Of a DNA stretch of 64,000 nt, positions 34,018 to 45,699 are shown in pieces; the first letter of the stretch is position 1, and every line of letters begins with the position of its first letter. Position numbers and translations under genes: made by a program. The notes under the pieces are model-generated. The model saw only the letters and a list, made by a program, of their open reading frames with translations. It searched no databases and was not told the origin of the DNA. This DNA comes from Trichopria drosophilae (Eukaryota > Arthropoda > Insecta > Hymenoptera > Diapriidae): positions 78,543,001 through 78,607,000 of the forward strand of contig CM059587.1 in NCBI GenBank assembly GCA_030407085.1, given 5' to 3'.

Positions 34018-34191
34018 GGTCGACGCACCGTCCAAGCGTCTCGACGCCAGGCGCCTCTTTCAAGGCGACAAACATGACATCATGCTCGCGCGAGTGTTCT
34101 GTGCAGCCAAAAGTTCACCTGTGAAATTTTCAAAATTGTGAAGGATTTTCGCGACAGTGCCTTCGACAAGGGATACATACTTCTTGGTCAG
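34015..34191 (+). other. Untranslated first exon
   Basis: From the predicted start A to a splice donor CAG|GTACGA (intron from 34192). The only ATG frame of note, at 34074, ends after 16 codons, so the exon looks like 5' UTR. It may be an alternative first exon for the lectin-like gene 4 kb downstream, or for a non-coding RNA ending after the strong acceptor at 36380. The end of this exon is also the first unit of the tandem repeat that follows. Confidence 0.45.
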
Positions 34192-35110
34192 GTACGACCA
34201 TTTTGGATTTTCGATGCTCCTTTTTTAATTTTAAAATGGCGATGGACCAATAATAGTTTGTTATTTTTTATGAAATTTAATGACAATTTTTGTTGTGTCG
34301 ATATTTCGGCCAAGGGATTCATATAGTTACTCGACAAATTTTTTCATATTTTAAAATGGCGCGGGACCAGCACGAAGAAACAATTTGTTGTATTTTTTAT
34401 TTCGTAATTTAATAGCTAGTTTTTGGGCTAAAAATGTCGTCCAATTCTTTGTTTATATTTCAAAATAAGAAATGGAGCATTTTTTTATTTACTTACAAAT
34501 ATTTAATCTGCCGTTTGGTACATTTCAAAATGAAGCAATCAATGTTTATATACGGATTGTAAAACATTGTAATGTAAATAAACTGTGAGAGTTTCAAAAA
34601 CGATAGTTTGAGTGTTAATATTTCGGACAAGGGATTCATAATAATTCGTCAGGTTTTTCAAATTTTAAAATGGCGTAGGACCAACATGGAGAAACAATTT
34701 GTTGTATCTTTTATGTCGTAATTTAATGCATTTATTATTTAATTACAAATATTTTACCCGCCATTTTGTTAATGGTAAGATATGAATCAATCAGTGTTGA
34801 TATGCGGAATGTGAAACATTGTAATGTAAATCAATTGGGAGATTTTCTAAGGAGATAGAGTTCTATGTCGATATTTCGGACAAGGGATTTGTAATTATTC
34901 ATTAAGTTTTTTTGATATTTTAAAATGGCGCTGGACCAACACGGAGAAACAATTTGTTGCACTTTTTATTTTGTAATTTTTATCGAAATACCTAATTACA
35001 AATGGTGAATGTTTTGTTTACTTTCCAATATCGAACCCGCCATTTTGTATGTGAAAAATTAAATGATGGAAGTATTTATGACGAGTTTTAAACATTACAA
35101 TATATATTGT
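34162..35110. repeat. Diverged tandem repeat starting inside the exon
   Basis: Four units carry the ordered blocks (GTCGATATTTCG)GACAAGGGAT, TTTTAAAATGGCGNNGGACCAA, GAGAAACAATTTGTTG and CCGCCATTTTGT. TTAAAATGGCG occurs at about 34231, 34352, 34666 and 34921, giving spacings near 121, 313 and 255 bp. A further block, ACATTGTAATGTAAAT, is in two units. The first unit begins in the last 30 bp of the exon and includes its donor site; later units have lost the donor. Confidence 0.75.
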
Positions 35111-37600
35111 ATGATATTGTAATACACAAAGTTTAATTGATTTTATAACCCTTATTTTATGCAATTCATTTGAATCTGACATTTTGAATTTCAAAATGTT
35201 TGCCATGTGAAAAATTCTGTCGAAAATATTTTGCCCAAAACATGATTTGCTTAACAACCCTTTAGCAATCAAATTTGTAAAATATGCATACGCCATTCAA
35301 CGTCGTTTTATTTACGATATAAAAATTTCGAGATTTGATTCTGTTTGAGGTTCCTCTTTCAAATGCTGCGGCAAAATTTTATAAAAAATGAAAAATTATG
35401 TTTTATACTTCAATTTTACCGATTTTTGATAATTTTTTAGCTAACATTTTCTAATCAGAAGAGTATGTTTGATAGCTTTACTGCAAGGATTTTGAATTTC
35501 ATCAATTTAGATATTTTAAATGGCGCCCGAACGCCAAAAGTCTCATTTTTTTGTAGTTATTAAGTTTTTACGTACACATAAAAAATACGTATTTTATAAT
35601 TGAGGGTCATTTATTTTTATTTTTTTACAAAAAGATTTTTAGAATTTTATGAATTATTTTAGAATTTTAGCGATTTTCAAAATGGCGAATTTATAACTGC
35701 AGATAAAATTGGGTTAATTTACTTTTTTTTATTATATAATGCAGAGGAAAATAGTTTACTAATTGCATGTGCCAACATGATTTTATTATTTGATGACGAA
35801 AAGTAATTTACAAAATAATTTTTTCATAACTGTGCCATCACGTCAGAATTTTAAGATATTTGAGGTTATGTACCCACAAAGGTTTTTTAATTGGATCATA
35901 TAATACTACTATTTTTCTTTAATTTGAAAGTCGCAGAGTTCAAATACAATTTTTTAAAACAAAATTACGTCAATTTGAAGTAATTAGAAATATACCAATA
36001 ATGCTTGCATTAAATACTTTGAAGTAGATATTTTTCTACTGCGTATTTTCCCATAAAAATTTGCACTCGCTGGTATGCGGGACTGCTAATTACGAATATG
36101 ATGCCAAGATTAATTTTTTAATTTGAATACGGCGGATTAAAAGACACGTAAATAAAGTGTACGTAAAAATTCCTTTTTTATTGTGTTTTTTACAGAAGGA
36201 TTATAATTCATTTTTTAATTTACATTATCTTAAAGAGTAACTTTAATAATAATCAAATATGGAAGTTTACATTTCCTGTAAATTTACAACTTTACTGTCC
36301 ATCGTCATTCTACATATAAAAAATTTATGGTATAATTAAACATATTAATCATATTAAGCAGATTTTCTCTTTTTTTTCAGTGTTAAAAAGGACGTTCTGA
36401 AAGTCACGTGTGAAGTTGGCAAATAAAAAACTACTTAGGAAATGTCAATCAGTAAACTATTCTAAACCATTCGTGCCACTGAACTTTTTAATTACCGTCT
36501 AAAAGTTTAACCTAAATTTTTAAATGAGACATTTTACAAGACGAATATTACAGTGGGCTGTTACTACTTAAAATTACGCTTACTACTAACGATTACAACT
36601 CGGACATTTGAGAAGTGTACATTTGGGAGCAATTAATATTTTCCAAAATATATTATTTATAAAAGGAAATGTTTAAATACAAACTGTTACGCGCATCGAA
36701 TGAACATTGCATGTCACCCGTTCACAACTTACGGAAGATTCATTCCGGGGTGATCGGATACGAATTAATTTACATAATAAGATGTAAAATTTCGAGTTAT
36801 TGCAATAAACGATTGAAAAATTGAAAACTGCATATATTCGGTTAAATGCTTAAGATTAGAATGCCCAAAATGTGTACTAAGTTTAAACGGTGACATTTTT
36901 TTAACGTGTAAATAACATTTTTAACTAATGTTACATTAACGTTGCAAAATTATATATTTTTCGATATATTGAGGATACGACAAAATAATACATATCTAAA
37001 ATTCTAAGGAATCTTATTAAGTAGACAAAATTTTGATAGTTACCAAAGTACAAAATCGTTTTAAGAAAAGTATATAATAAGTACAAATAAACCAAAGTAA
37101 CTGCCGCACAGCAAGTAAATCTAACCTCAAAATACCAAAAATTTGTCAATACGTAACGAAAACTGAAAATAAAATCAGCTTGAAGCACTTGATTCTTGCA
37201 GTGCTAAAACTTAAATTTAGTCTAAAGTATAAAATAAAAATCGTGAAAAATATTGCCGGGTGAAATCGGATAATCCAACAATAAAACTCGGGAATCAAAA
37301 TAAACCGCGTAATCGATTATTGCCGGGCGTTTCAAGATTTTCGCGAAATCTATTTTCATAGGCCATTTTGTAAAGTTTATCGCGTTCTCGAAGTTTTATA
37401 CACGCACGTCACGAATCGAAGGTGGTATCGGAATCGACAATTGCACTTGGCTCGTTTAAAAATACACCAGATCGTATCCAAAAGAGGGGGAGAAGTGGAA
37501 GGGGGACAAAAGAATCATCGTCCGAAAATTCTATTCGTCCTTGAATTTCCTGAGGAAACTGGAGCGTGATTGACAATAAGAGTCGGGTTCGAGAGTTGCC
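35111..37600. other. Probable intron; strong lone acceptor at 36380
   Basis: AT-rich. TTTTCTCTTTTTTTTCAG ends at 36380 with an excellent polypyrimidine tract, and AATAAA follows at 36423, so a short terminal exon is possible but unproved. The run 37,370-37,600 becomes GC-richer towards the gene. Confidence 0.4.
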
Positions 37601-37602
37601 CG

Positions 37603-37733
37603 ATGTTGCCCGAGTGTACCCTGGAACTTTACCTCGTTTTCAGTACTGCAGGAGTGGTGGCTTCGAACTTTCCTAGAGGGAGAATAATCATCGACGGCCA
37701 CGGAGAAGTTCCCGTCGTCCTCAGCAACCGGAA
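37603..37733 (+). other. Candidate 5' exon with open frame
   Basis: The GC-rich segment ends in a good donor GGAA|GTAAGT (intron from 37734). An ATG at 37603 opens a frame that starts like a signal peptide (MLPECTLELYLVFSTAGVVA). If joined to the acceptor at 38394, the frame stays open to TGA at 38528-38530, 88 codons in all, its second half rich in Lys and Arg. It could be an upstream ORF in the leader of the lectin-like gene, a small secreted protein, or chance. Exon start is unknown; TTTTCAG at 37637-37643 could alternatively be an acceptor. Confidence 0.35.
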
Positions 37734-38394
37734 GTAAGTACTACGTCGCAGCTGCATCTCCGGTCTTTGATCTGGGGATCAATTTTCCAAGATCGTGCTT
37801 TCGAGTTTCCGATTCGGTTTTAGTTCCTGACATCTAACGCGAAACTGAGTTTTCTCCTTTTGATGTACTCCCCCAAGGGTTGAGATTATGCAGTCAACAG
37901 AGCATTCGAGCGATTTTCAAAAAAACATCAATTTTTCGTCAATTTATATTAACACCTTGCGGTTGGTCCAGAAACAGAATTTTGTAATTAAAAGATATAA
38001 ATTGCAAAGAAAGGGATGAGGGTTTCATTTCCGGTTAAATCCGAATGCGGGAGCATATGCAGTTGCAAATTTTATTAACAAAAAACCTTTTCCAGCAGCT
38101 ACTCTTATCCTTCATTAATATTCATTACTTCCTAATTGAAAGTGAGGGAGGTATAATTCTAGGATTGAAACGTTTTAAATTTCCAACGACCGAGCCATTC
38201 CTTTTTGATTACCTATTCTTAACGACCACTTTACTCCGCGATTCCCTTTCCCACTCGAATATTCAATCTTTGCTATATTTTTTTCTACATTTATTCGATG
38301 AATTAAATGGTTTATCGTAAAAAATGCGTCCATTATCTGCAATCCCATCCTTCATTATGTGCACCGACAAGTAATCTTTATCGTTCTCTTTCAG

Positions 38395-38761
38395 CCGGGG
38401 AGTTTGTAACCGTCAAAAACAGAAGGCTATATCGAGAAGAAAAATAAAGCGCCGTTTCGTCCACTCAAGATTCAAAAGTGCACACTCGAAAAACGCCGAT
38501 TGCACGTATCTCGAGTACCCCAGCGACTGAATTAGAGTTTACTGTTACGAGTGAAATCTGAGAACGAAAATATACCGACCAAACCGCTAGATTTTAGATA
38601 CCTTTTAGAACATTTGATTTGGGGTCTGGGGAAAATCATAGATCGACTTCAAGAGCAGATAAACATGACGTAGTATCGAATCAAAAGTTCTCTGGAACTC
38701 GTATTTCCTAGAGAATTCGGAAATTTGATGACCCACGCGGAGTTTGTGATGGTCAGCAGAC
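38395..38761 (+). other. 5' UTR part of the lectin-like exon
   Basis: Begins after the acceptor TTCTCTTTCAG (to 38394) and ends at the start codon. It contains upstream ATGs, for example at 38728 in another frame, so translation of the main frame may be weak or the true exon start may lie nearer to it. Confidence 0.4.
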
Positions 38762-39144
38762 ATGAAAATTTTTATCGTTTTCCTGCTGATCCTGGGGATG
38801 TTCTTCGTGATGGGTGAAGCCACTCGAGCCATTGTCACCAGGAACGTTACCGGCGTCAAATTAGCTGCTGGCAATATGGAAATCATCGATGAGATGACTT
38901 GTTCGGATTCCCTGGTACGTCTGACGTGCAGATCGTTCAAGGCTTTTGTGTTCGTCCTGGAGGCAGAATATTTACCGAATCGAACGGACGCCTGTGTCTT
39001 ACCTAAGTGGAAGCTGAGGGAACTAAAGGGGAGAAGAAGGCACAGAAATTACAGGGATTCCAATTCAAAGCCGAAACTGAGAGGAAATTACATCCAGGAC
39101 GACACGAAGAAACTCTTCGACCTGAGGGTGTCTGTAAATAGAAG
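38762..39144 (+). CDS. Secreted SUEL/galactose-binding-lectin-like protein, first coding exon
   Basis: ATG with G at -3 opens 127 codons, ending inside an Arg codon at a consensus donor AG|GTAAGA; the frame hits TAA just beyond, so the gene continues in a later exon. Residues 1-20 (MKIFIVFLLILGMFFVMGEA) form a signal peptide. Residues about 38-80 fit the start of an SUEL/D-galactoside-binding lectin domain: CSDSLVRLTCRSFKAFVFVL, then EAEYLPNRTDAC, with Cys at 47, 56 and 78 in the family's spacing, though the usual YGR turn reads YLP. After a basic insert (about 81-105), DLRVSVNRR resembles the family segment just before a CSG motif, which would open the next exon. Potential N-glycosylation sites at 28 and 73. 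By family, such domains bind carbohydrate outside the cell or form receptor ectodomains (EVA-1, latrophilin); no specific orthologue is claimed. Confidence 0.6.
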
Positions 39145-40727
39145 GTAAGAGATAGCAGTTATATATTATTAATCGTTTAATATGTCGGAAGATCGTTTTC
39201 AAAGTTAATAGTCCCCGAATCATCCCTTCTGACAACCTTTATTAGATTCGTGCAGCAATTAAGAAATTAAGCGTAAAATAACTTCCAACAAATAAAAAAT
39301 AAATCAGGACACAATCAAGGAGAAAAGTGAAAAACGATTGTCCGACGAATATCAACAATCGGATTGCGTTTTCCATTCATTCTGGATTTGTTTGGATAGG
39401 GTACCTTCTTCCTAATAACCAATCACGATTGCTGACGCTTAAGCCGATGGCAGCTCTGAGTAAATGGAAAACAAAATTTCGTTATTGTTCATCGATAGAA
39501 ACCGCGAATCCCTGTTTCTTTTAGTAGTTTTGTTCGAAACCGGTTACTTTCCAAGCGAATTCTTGCATGTTCACAAAATCCAATAAAATGGGGTTTTTAT
39601 TATTAGTTTTTAGTTTTCCTTTGCATCTCGGTACGTCATTTGTCTACGTATTTGTATTTTTTTAACTATGACGAGTTCTATTTTCACTTATTATTTTAAA
39701 TGACGTCATATGCGAAGGTTAAGTAGAAAATAGGGATTAGTAGAAAAGAAGTAACGGACATGTCTGACCTTGCCCTAGTCAACGTCTCAACATCTTAATC
39801 AAAATAAAAATCACTTCTGGACGTGTCTCCAACCCAACACAAATTGCGTCAGACGTCGTCAATGGAATTATGAATTTTCAAGGTTATATTGCTTCTTGCT
39901 AAGAGAATGCAGGTTAATTTCATAAATTTCATGGATTAAGGGATTGGATGATTGCAAGCGCCCTTCGAAATTACAGGATTTAGAAATGTTGCTTCATTGC
40001 TGGTTTCTCTTAATTTAGTTTTCTTATTTTAGTTTTTTTCAGCAAAAGGAAATCTTGTACCGATAATGTAAGAATCATTCGGTATACATTTCGAATTGTG
40101 TACATAATACGTCACAGATATAATCGTTTTCTCAAAACATATTATAAAATGGCGTGCAATTCATCAAAAGGTTAGTGCTACACGAAAAAAAGCGATGAAT
40201 CAAGTGTGGACGGTTAAAAATCGTCGAGACACAAAAAGCAAACAAGAGCAATATTAACATAACAAACGTCAATTTAGTTCAGCGTCAAAAAGTAGCAAAG
40301 TGGAACTTTCTTTATTTTTAGTTCGTATTTCGAAACAATACTCGCGGGTAACGCGAGACGTAGGTAGAAGTTTCCGTGAGTGAATAAGACAGAGAGGGGA
40401 AGAGGCAGGGAGAGGAATCAAGGGAGAGAAAGAGATAGAAAAGTGAGGAAGTGAGAAAATGAAATATTAGGTTTCACTTAGAGTCTACGACCGCAAGTTA
40501 GAAAATGAGATTCTTTGACCACCCTTCATTCAGCTTTCTAGCTATACATACATCTGTTGTGGTTACTTTACTTCATACACAACAAAATTTTCAGAATCGA
40601 CAGTGAATTAGACAATACCCCGAATTTTGTCGATTATTTCAATACCTTTTTGAAGAATTATTGCAAAAAATGTGTTAAATACATTTTTATGTGTTGCTGA
40701 TGTCAAAATCTAGTTTTAAATGGCGAC
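39145..40727 (+). other. Intron (start of), nothing else recognised
   Basis: Begins with the donor GTAAGA. No downstream exon with a CSG-type lectin continuation is convincing anywhere in the remaining window, so the intron may span more than 24 kb. Confidence 0.4.
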
Positions 40728-42123
40728 CCGATAGTTTAATAAATGCTTAAATATGGATTTAACCGGTGGGATAAACATGTTGTACTTGAACCAGGTGGAT
40801 ATGTGCGTGTCCGCCTACAAAACGTTTTGATATACAATTTTTACACGGCTATTAAACGGTTACGTCAGTAGAATTGTAATCGTTGAACGTATGGTTATCT
40901 TTACAGTTGCGTTAGGAAGAAGATGGTATAACACCTATGTATGTATATAATTTATTAATATCTTGGACATATTGTCCCTAGATATATGTGTACATAAACA
41001 ATTAAAATTGTCCTATATATTAGGTCCTATTCTAGAACCTAAGGTGGAATAAACGTATATTAAATGCTAAAAGAATGTTTAAAACGTATTTTAAACGATA
41101 ATTGTAATCAACTATATTGTGTAATTTACATGACTAAAATATGTGTGTTTAAAAGACGTGTAAATTTTCCGAAAGCTACTGCGGTTATAAAACGTATACA
41201 TAATTCAGTTTAATAATAGTTTGTTATATCTAAGCTTGGTTTAAAAATGGTTTAACTATATAACGTAAACGTCAGGTGCGTTTAATAAAGGTGTAATACT
41301 ATTAATAAAAAACGTTAAATCTGCTGAAATATACTCCTGTTATAAAAGGTGTACAAACTTCAGTTTAAAATTAGTTTATGATATACGTTAATAAAAAGTT
41401 GAACCTATGTCACTTTTAAACGCAAAATATTTTAAACTTTCATTATCCGTTTACTAAACGAGACAGCAATGTTAATAGATTAATTATTCCCAATAAAAAC
41501 TCTATGGTTTAATATGTGTTTATCACATACGTTAATAAAACGTTGAACCTATAATATCACTTTTATACTGGAAGTTTTTTAAACGTTCCTTATCCGTTTA
41601 CTAAACGAAACAGCAATGTTGCACGATTAATAATTATTCCCAATAAAGCCTCTATGGTTTAATATACGTTTATCATATACGTTAATAAAATATTGAACCA
41701 ATGTAACTTTTAACCCAAGAATATTTTAAACGTTCATTATCCGTTTACTAAACGAGGCAACAATGTTAAAGGATTAATTATACCCAATAAAGACTCCTAA
41801 TGGTTTAATATACGTTTATTACACGTAAGTTTGATGTAAAAGTAGTATAGGTATATGATGTGAACGTTTTGCGGTCACACATTACATAAGCATTCGTATA
41901 AAATACGTTCATTTTCCTAATAAAGTATTTTTTACGTTACCATAAGTTAAACGGTTATTAAACGTCTACGGGTTTACTAAAATAATCGTTTAAAAGGAGT
42001 CTAAAAATAGGATATCAAAAAGCTTTGTAGACGGACACGTACATATTCAGTTGCCGCATAAACGTTAAGTAGAGTATATTCATTCCACAGGTGTAACCCT
42101 TTAAACATTTATTAAACCATCGG
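40728..42123. mobile_element. TIR element with internal tandem repeats, 1.4 kb
   Basis: Imperfect inverted arms of about 120 bp. The left starts CCGATAGTTTAATAAATG and runs to GTGCGTGTCCGCCTACAAAA. The right, on the minus strand, starts CCGATGGTTTAATAAATG and includes GTACGTGTCCGTCTACAAAG. The interior is dominated by ACGTTTAA/TTAAACGT words and has three 147-bp tandem units. No open frame. Related sequence occurs inverted at 59953-60300. Confidence 0.7.
41383..41826. repeat. 147-bp tandem repeat, three copies
   Basis: Units start ATACGTTAATAAAA at 41383, 41527 and 41677 (periods 144 and 150). Each contains TATCCGTTTACTAAACG, then AATTATWCCCAATAAA, then ATGGTTTAATATACGTTTAT. Identity looks high enough for duplication after the element formed. 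The array lies wholly inside the 1.4-kb TIR element. Confidence 0.85.
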
Positions 42124-42930
42124 ATTTTGTATTATGTAAACCCATGTGATTCTGTCATTTGCGACAGATATAATCTATCCTTTTTATATATAACGTCTAT
42201 ATGGCAAAAAAAGATGAAAGATCTGTAAAAAAACGACAGAATCATTGCACGCGGGTGTATATAAAGATATTAGGTTATGTCAGAAAATGGTATAATTATT
42301 CCGCTTAACCTACCGTTATCGACATTTTATAACATTTTTATTTTCAGTTCTAGCACTGTAATCCAAAAACTACTCCTAAAATGTCAATATATCCATTTAA
42401 AAAGTGAATGGTACATTTTTTTGTTAAATATTTCACGTCTCAAGCAATTTCAGGATTTCGCTTAAAAAAATACCAAACGATCTATAAAATAAATCATTTC
42501 TTTAAAAATTCATTCACTTTTCAAGAAAAGTTCCAAAAGCTTTTATGGTAGCTTCTTTTTTCCAAAATATTCGTCAAAATCGTCTGATATCTTCTACATT
42601 TCGATACTCTTCAGAGAAACAGTTCTTTTTTCGCTCATAAAGTATAGAATAATTGTACCAGAATTATATACATTTATAATTATGATATAAACTTATAAAT
42701 TCAATTATTCAATAATAATTCATTAAATAATAACGAAAATAATTTATTAAAGAACCAGTACAGAAAAAAGTTTGATGCAATATTAATTTTGGTAAAATAA
42801 TTTAAGAAAGCATTATTGAAGAAACCTATTTCTAGACGATTTAGAAATGAAAGAGTAATAATCTGAATACAAATGTACTGCATAAAATTACTTTATAAAA
42901 TTATTTTTCTTAGTCGACCGAATGAAAGTT
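42124..42930. other. Non-coding DNA, nothing recognised
   Basis: AT-rich, with no gene or clear repeat. Confidence 0.55.
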
Positions 42931-43032
42931 CATAATCTTGATAATGAAGTTATTATTTGTTGATCGGTCACATGAAATTAATTTTTAATAATTAACCGCT
43001 CAACAAATAATAACTTCATTATCAAGATTATG
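42931..43032. repeat. Perfect 33-bp inverted repeat
   Basis: 42931-42963 and 43000-43032 are exact inverted copies around a 36-nt loop (arm starts CATAATCTTGATAATGAAGT). TGCATAAAATTAC occurs directly at 42879-42891 and 43031-43043, the second overlapping the end of the right arm, so the pair might be a target duplication of a slightly larger unit. Confidence 0.85.
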
Positions 43033-44375
43033 CATAAAATTACACTTTAATTTCATAAATAAAAGAAGAATGTCGATTGTAATTTACCTATAATTTTAAA
43101 AAATTTTAAAAACAACTGGTTAAAAAAATGTAAGTTTCCATATCTCACTGAACTTAAAAGCAATACGCTATCGATTTTACGTCCAAAGAGAGAAATTCGA
43201 AGGAAATTTGATCATCACTTCTAGTTAAGACACACGAATAAATTAAATCTTCTATTCATTTTGTATTAAACTAAATTTGTATATCTAAAATAATAGGGTT
43301 AGGTTCAAAGCCAATATGGAAATTAAATTTCCATAATTTCATTTTCTGCATAAGGCATGATTGCGAGCAATCATGGTAATCACGTTCAACAAGAAATGTC
43401 AGAATGTCACATACAGAACCAAAAGTGGGTGATTAATGGCAAAGTGAAAAACCATCCGTAATACATCGACTATTTTATATGAGTAACAAATGACTTCAAA
43501 AACAGTTTCCATGAAAATTACGTGCACTAAACGTTATTGAAAAGAAAAGTCTATGAAAAACTTACTTTTACGACTAAACAAAAACAACCGATAAAATCTG
43601 GTTTTATTTGAGAATATGAAATAAATAGTAAGTACAAATAATAAGCATCAATAATACAATTTTTTAAATGTGATTTGTATCCATTGTAACTAAGATTGAT
43701 GTGTGTTTCGCATTTGTCAAGCATTGCGTAACTGCCGCAAGGTCTCATTTAAACGGTCCTAAAATTAATGTCCTCTTTCAAACTTGTTCATTGTTGCATT
43801 ATCGTTTTCCTGCTGCATTACGATCGTAAATAAGAGCATCAGAGAATCCTAAACCAGAAATCGAATATTGAGAACGCATAAATCTAGGAATTAGAACAAA
43901 GGGTTGGTTCGAACGTCGATAGTCCTTATATTACGATTTACGCCCTGCAGATGCACAGGGGAGGAATAGAGAGGGTCGAACATCGTCGGCAGAAATCTGA
44001 TCTGAAATAGAAGAGTACAAAAGCTCCCCTAAATACCTCAGCAAATACGGCTTTTCAGTGATAATGAACTTCTCGTATGCACTCAGTATCTGATGCAACA
44101 ACTCCACGTGAACTCTTGTTTCGTTTCGATCAATGATCACGTTCAGAAAATTAGTCTCTTATTTGCCATGGTATTATCACTGATTGGTTCCTCAATTTGA
44201 ATTAATCTGTTGGATTCCTGCAAATTCGATCCAAAGTGGAATGTTCAGTAATGAAAGATTTCTTCGACAGTTTTTTATGATCGATTATAATCCAGATTTT
44301 TAATGGAGATGTAGTAAATCTCGAACTTTCAGAACTTTAACGGTACTATATTCTAATAATCAAATAGAAATAGTT
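43033..44375. other. Non-coding DNA; small palindromes
   Basis: CATGATTGCGAGCAATCATG (43356-43375) and ATGGAAATTAAATTTCCAT (about 43316-43334) are neighbouring perfect palindromes. The stretch 43,930-44,160 is GC-richer and open for about 76 codons on the minus strand, without splice context or a known domain. Confidence 0.4.
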
Positions 44376-44566
44376 GGAATTACTAACTAGTTAGTAAGAT
44401 GAAAAAGAGCTATTGGTTTTAGTTAATTGCACCATCTAGTGATTTTGACAAAAATTAAGTAGCCAAGCCTGCTATTTAAATAGTAAATCCAACCAAATAA
44501 CGTCGTTATGTCAGATCCTAATATTTAGATAGTAAAACGAACTACTTTTTTCCGTAATAAATCGAA
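44376..44566 (-). mobile_element. MITE A copy 2 (uninterrupted)
   Basis: Read on the minus strand from 44566 it starts TTACGGAAAAAAGTAGTTCG and continues TTTTACTATCTAAATATTAG, matching copy 1 at 19298-19757 on either side of the nested pogo-like MITE. Here ATCTAAATA runs straight into TTAGGATCTGACA, the empty target site. The distal end is more diverged. Confidence 0.75.
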
Positions 44567-45699
44567 AAATAAAAGTTTGAAATTCAATCGTAAAGTACTA
44601 TGGCATTAAATATGGCATTAAACAAATATTTGCATCGAAAATACATCAGGTTTGTTACAAGAATTCGAGATTGATTCTGTTTCTAATGCTGACCTATAAA
44701 CATCGAAACTTAAAGATGTCAAAAGTCGTTTGACATTTTTAGATCCAGCTAATGAAAAAAAAAGCAAGTCGTTTGTTAAAAACTATGCTGCTTTCTATTG
44801 ATTATTTCTAATATAAACCTCACAAATTGACAAAATATACTGCAAAACATTTCTAATAAAGTTAGAAATGCATTGATTTTATAGTCGAGGGTTGAAAGAG
44901 GCACGTCTAACTAGTGTACTTGTTTTCTGGGACATTAAATACACCTAAAATACCTGACTTCAAATCCGTTAATACTGTACTAGTCATTTTTCCGAGTAAA
45001 AAATACTTTAAATGCACTCAATTCGTGGTTTTACGAAATACTCCCTTATTCCTTAAAAGGCTTCAATAACTACCAATATATGTTTTGGGCTTCATAAAAG
45101 CATCAACTAATTAAAAATCATAATAATTTTATGTAATTTTGAATCACTTAAATCGTAAAATTTCAACTTTTTTAGTGATCGTCCATAAACGACTGTATAC
45201 GCACAAAATTCATGTAAATATAGTATGAACAGGACAAACTAAGGGATCATTTTTCAACTAATCCACAGACTATACGTAATGCAAACGGTGCTTATATGCC
45301 ACCCCGTTTACAAACCGTATGACATCGATCTCACATATTACGCAGTAGTAAATCAGTACTACTAATCTTCTTACATCACACGATGAAACTTACCTTGTTT
45401 GTATCAGGGTATCGATGTAGGAGTATATAATGATAATCCAATCGTTTTTAAAAATAAATATATCCTTTAAACTCTAATCCGTTTTAAGGGGATGACATGG
45501 TCAACTTTTTACGTAACTATTTGGGATTAAATGAGTCAAAAGTTGATTAAATTAATAGTTTATATTCTTTTGTAATTGTGTTTTTCTAAAATTGTTGTGG
45601 ACTAATCATGGGGAAGTTTTACATGTTTTTCAATCTTATTTCCATCGATATAAGAATATTGGAAAAATAATATTTACAAGGATAATATCGTAAAAACAT
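44567..45699. other. Non-coding DNA, nothing recognised
   Basis: AT-rich, no gene or clear repeat. Confidence 0.55.

Noticed and set aside
33595..34124. Open frames on both strands of the 34-kb island (146 and 108 codons)
   Set aside because: GC-rich DNA has few stops. The translations are low complexity with no domain, and the TATA/Inr plus donor arrangement fits an untranslated exon better.
43951..43972. CTGCAG followed by TGC ACA GGG as a possible next lectin exon (Cys-Thr-Gly)
   Set aside because: The frame hits TAG after five codons, so it cannot complete the domain.
43931..44160. Minus-strand frame of about 76 codons with a protein-like composition
   Set aside because: No upstream acceptor in frame, no recognisable domain, no ATG; too short to call without transcript evidence.
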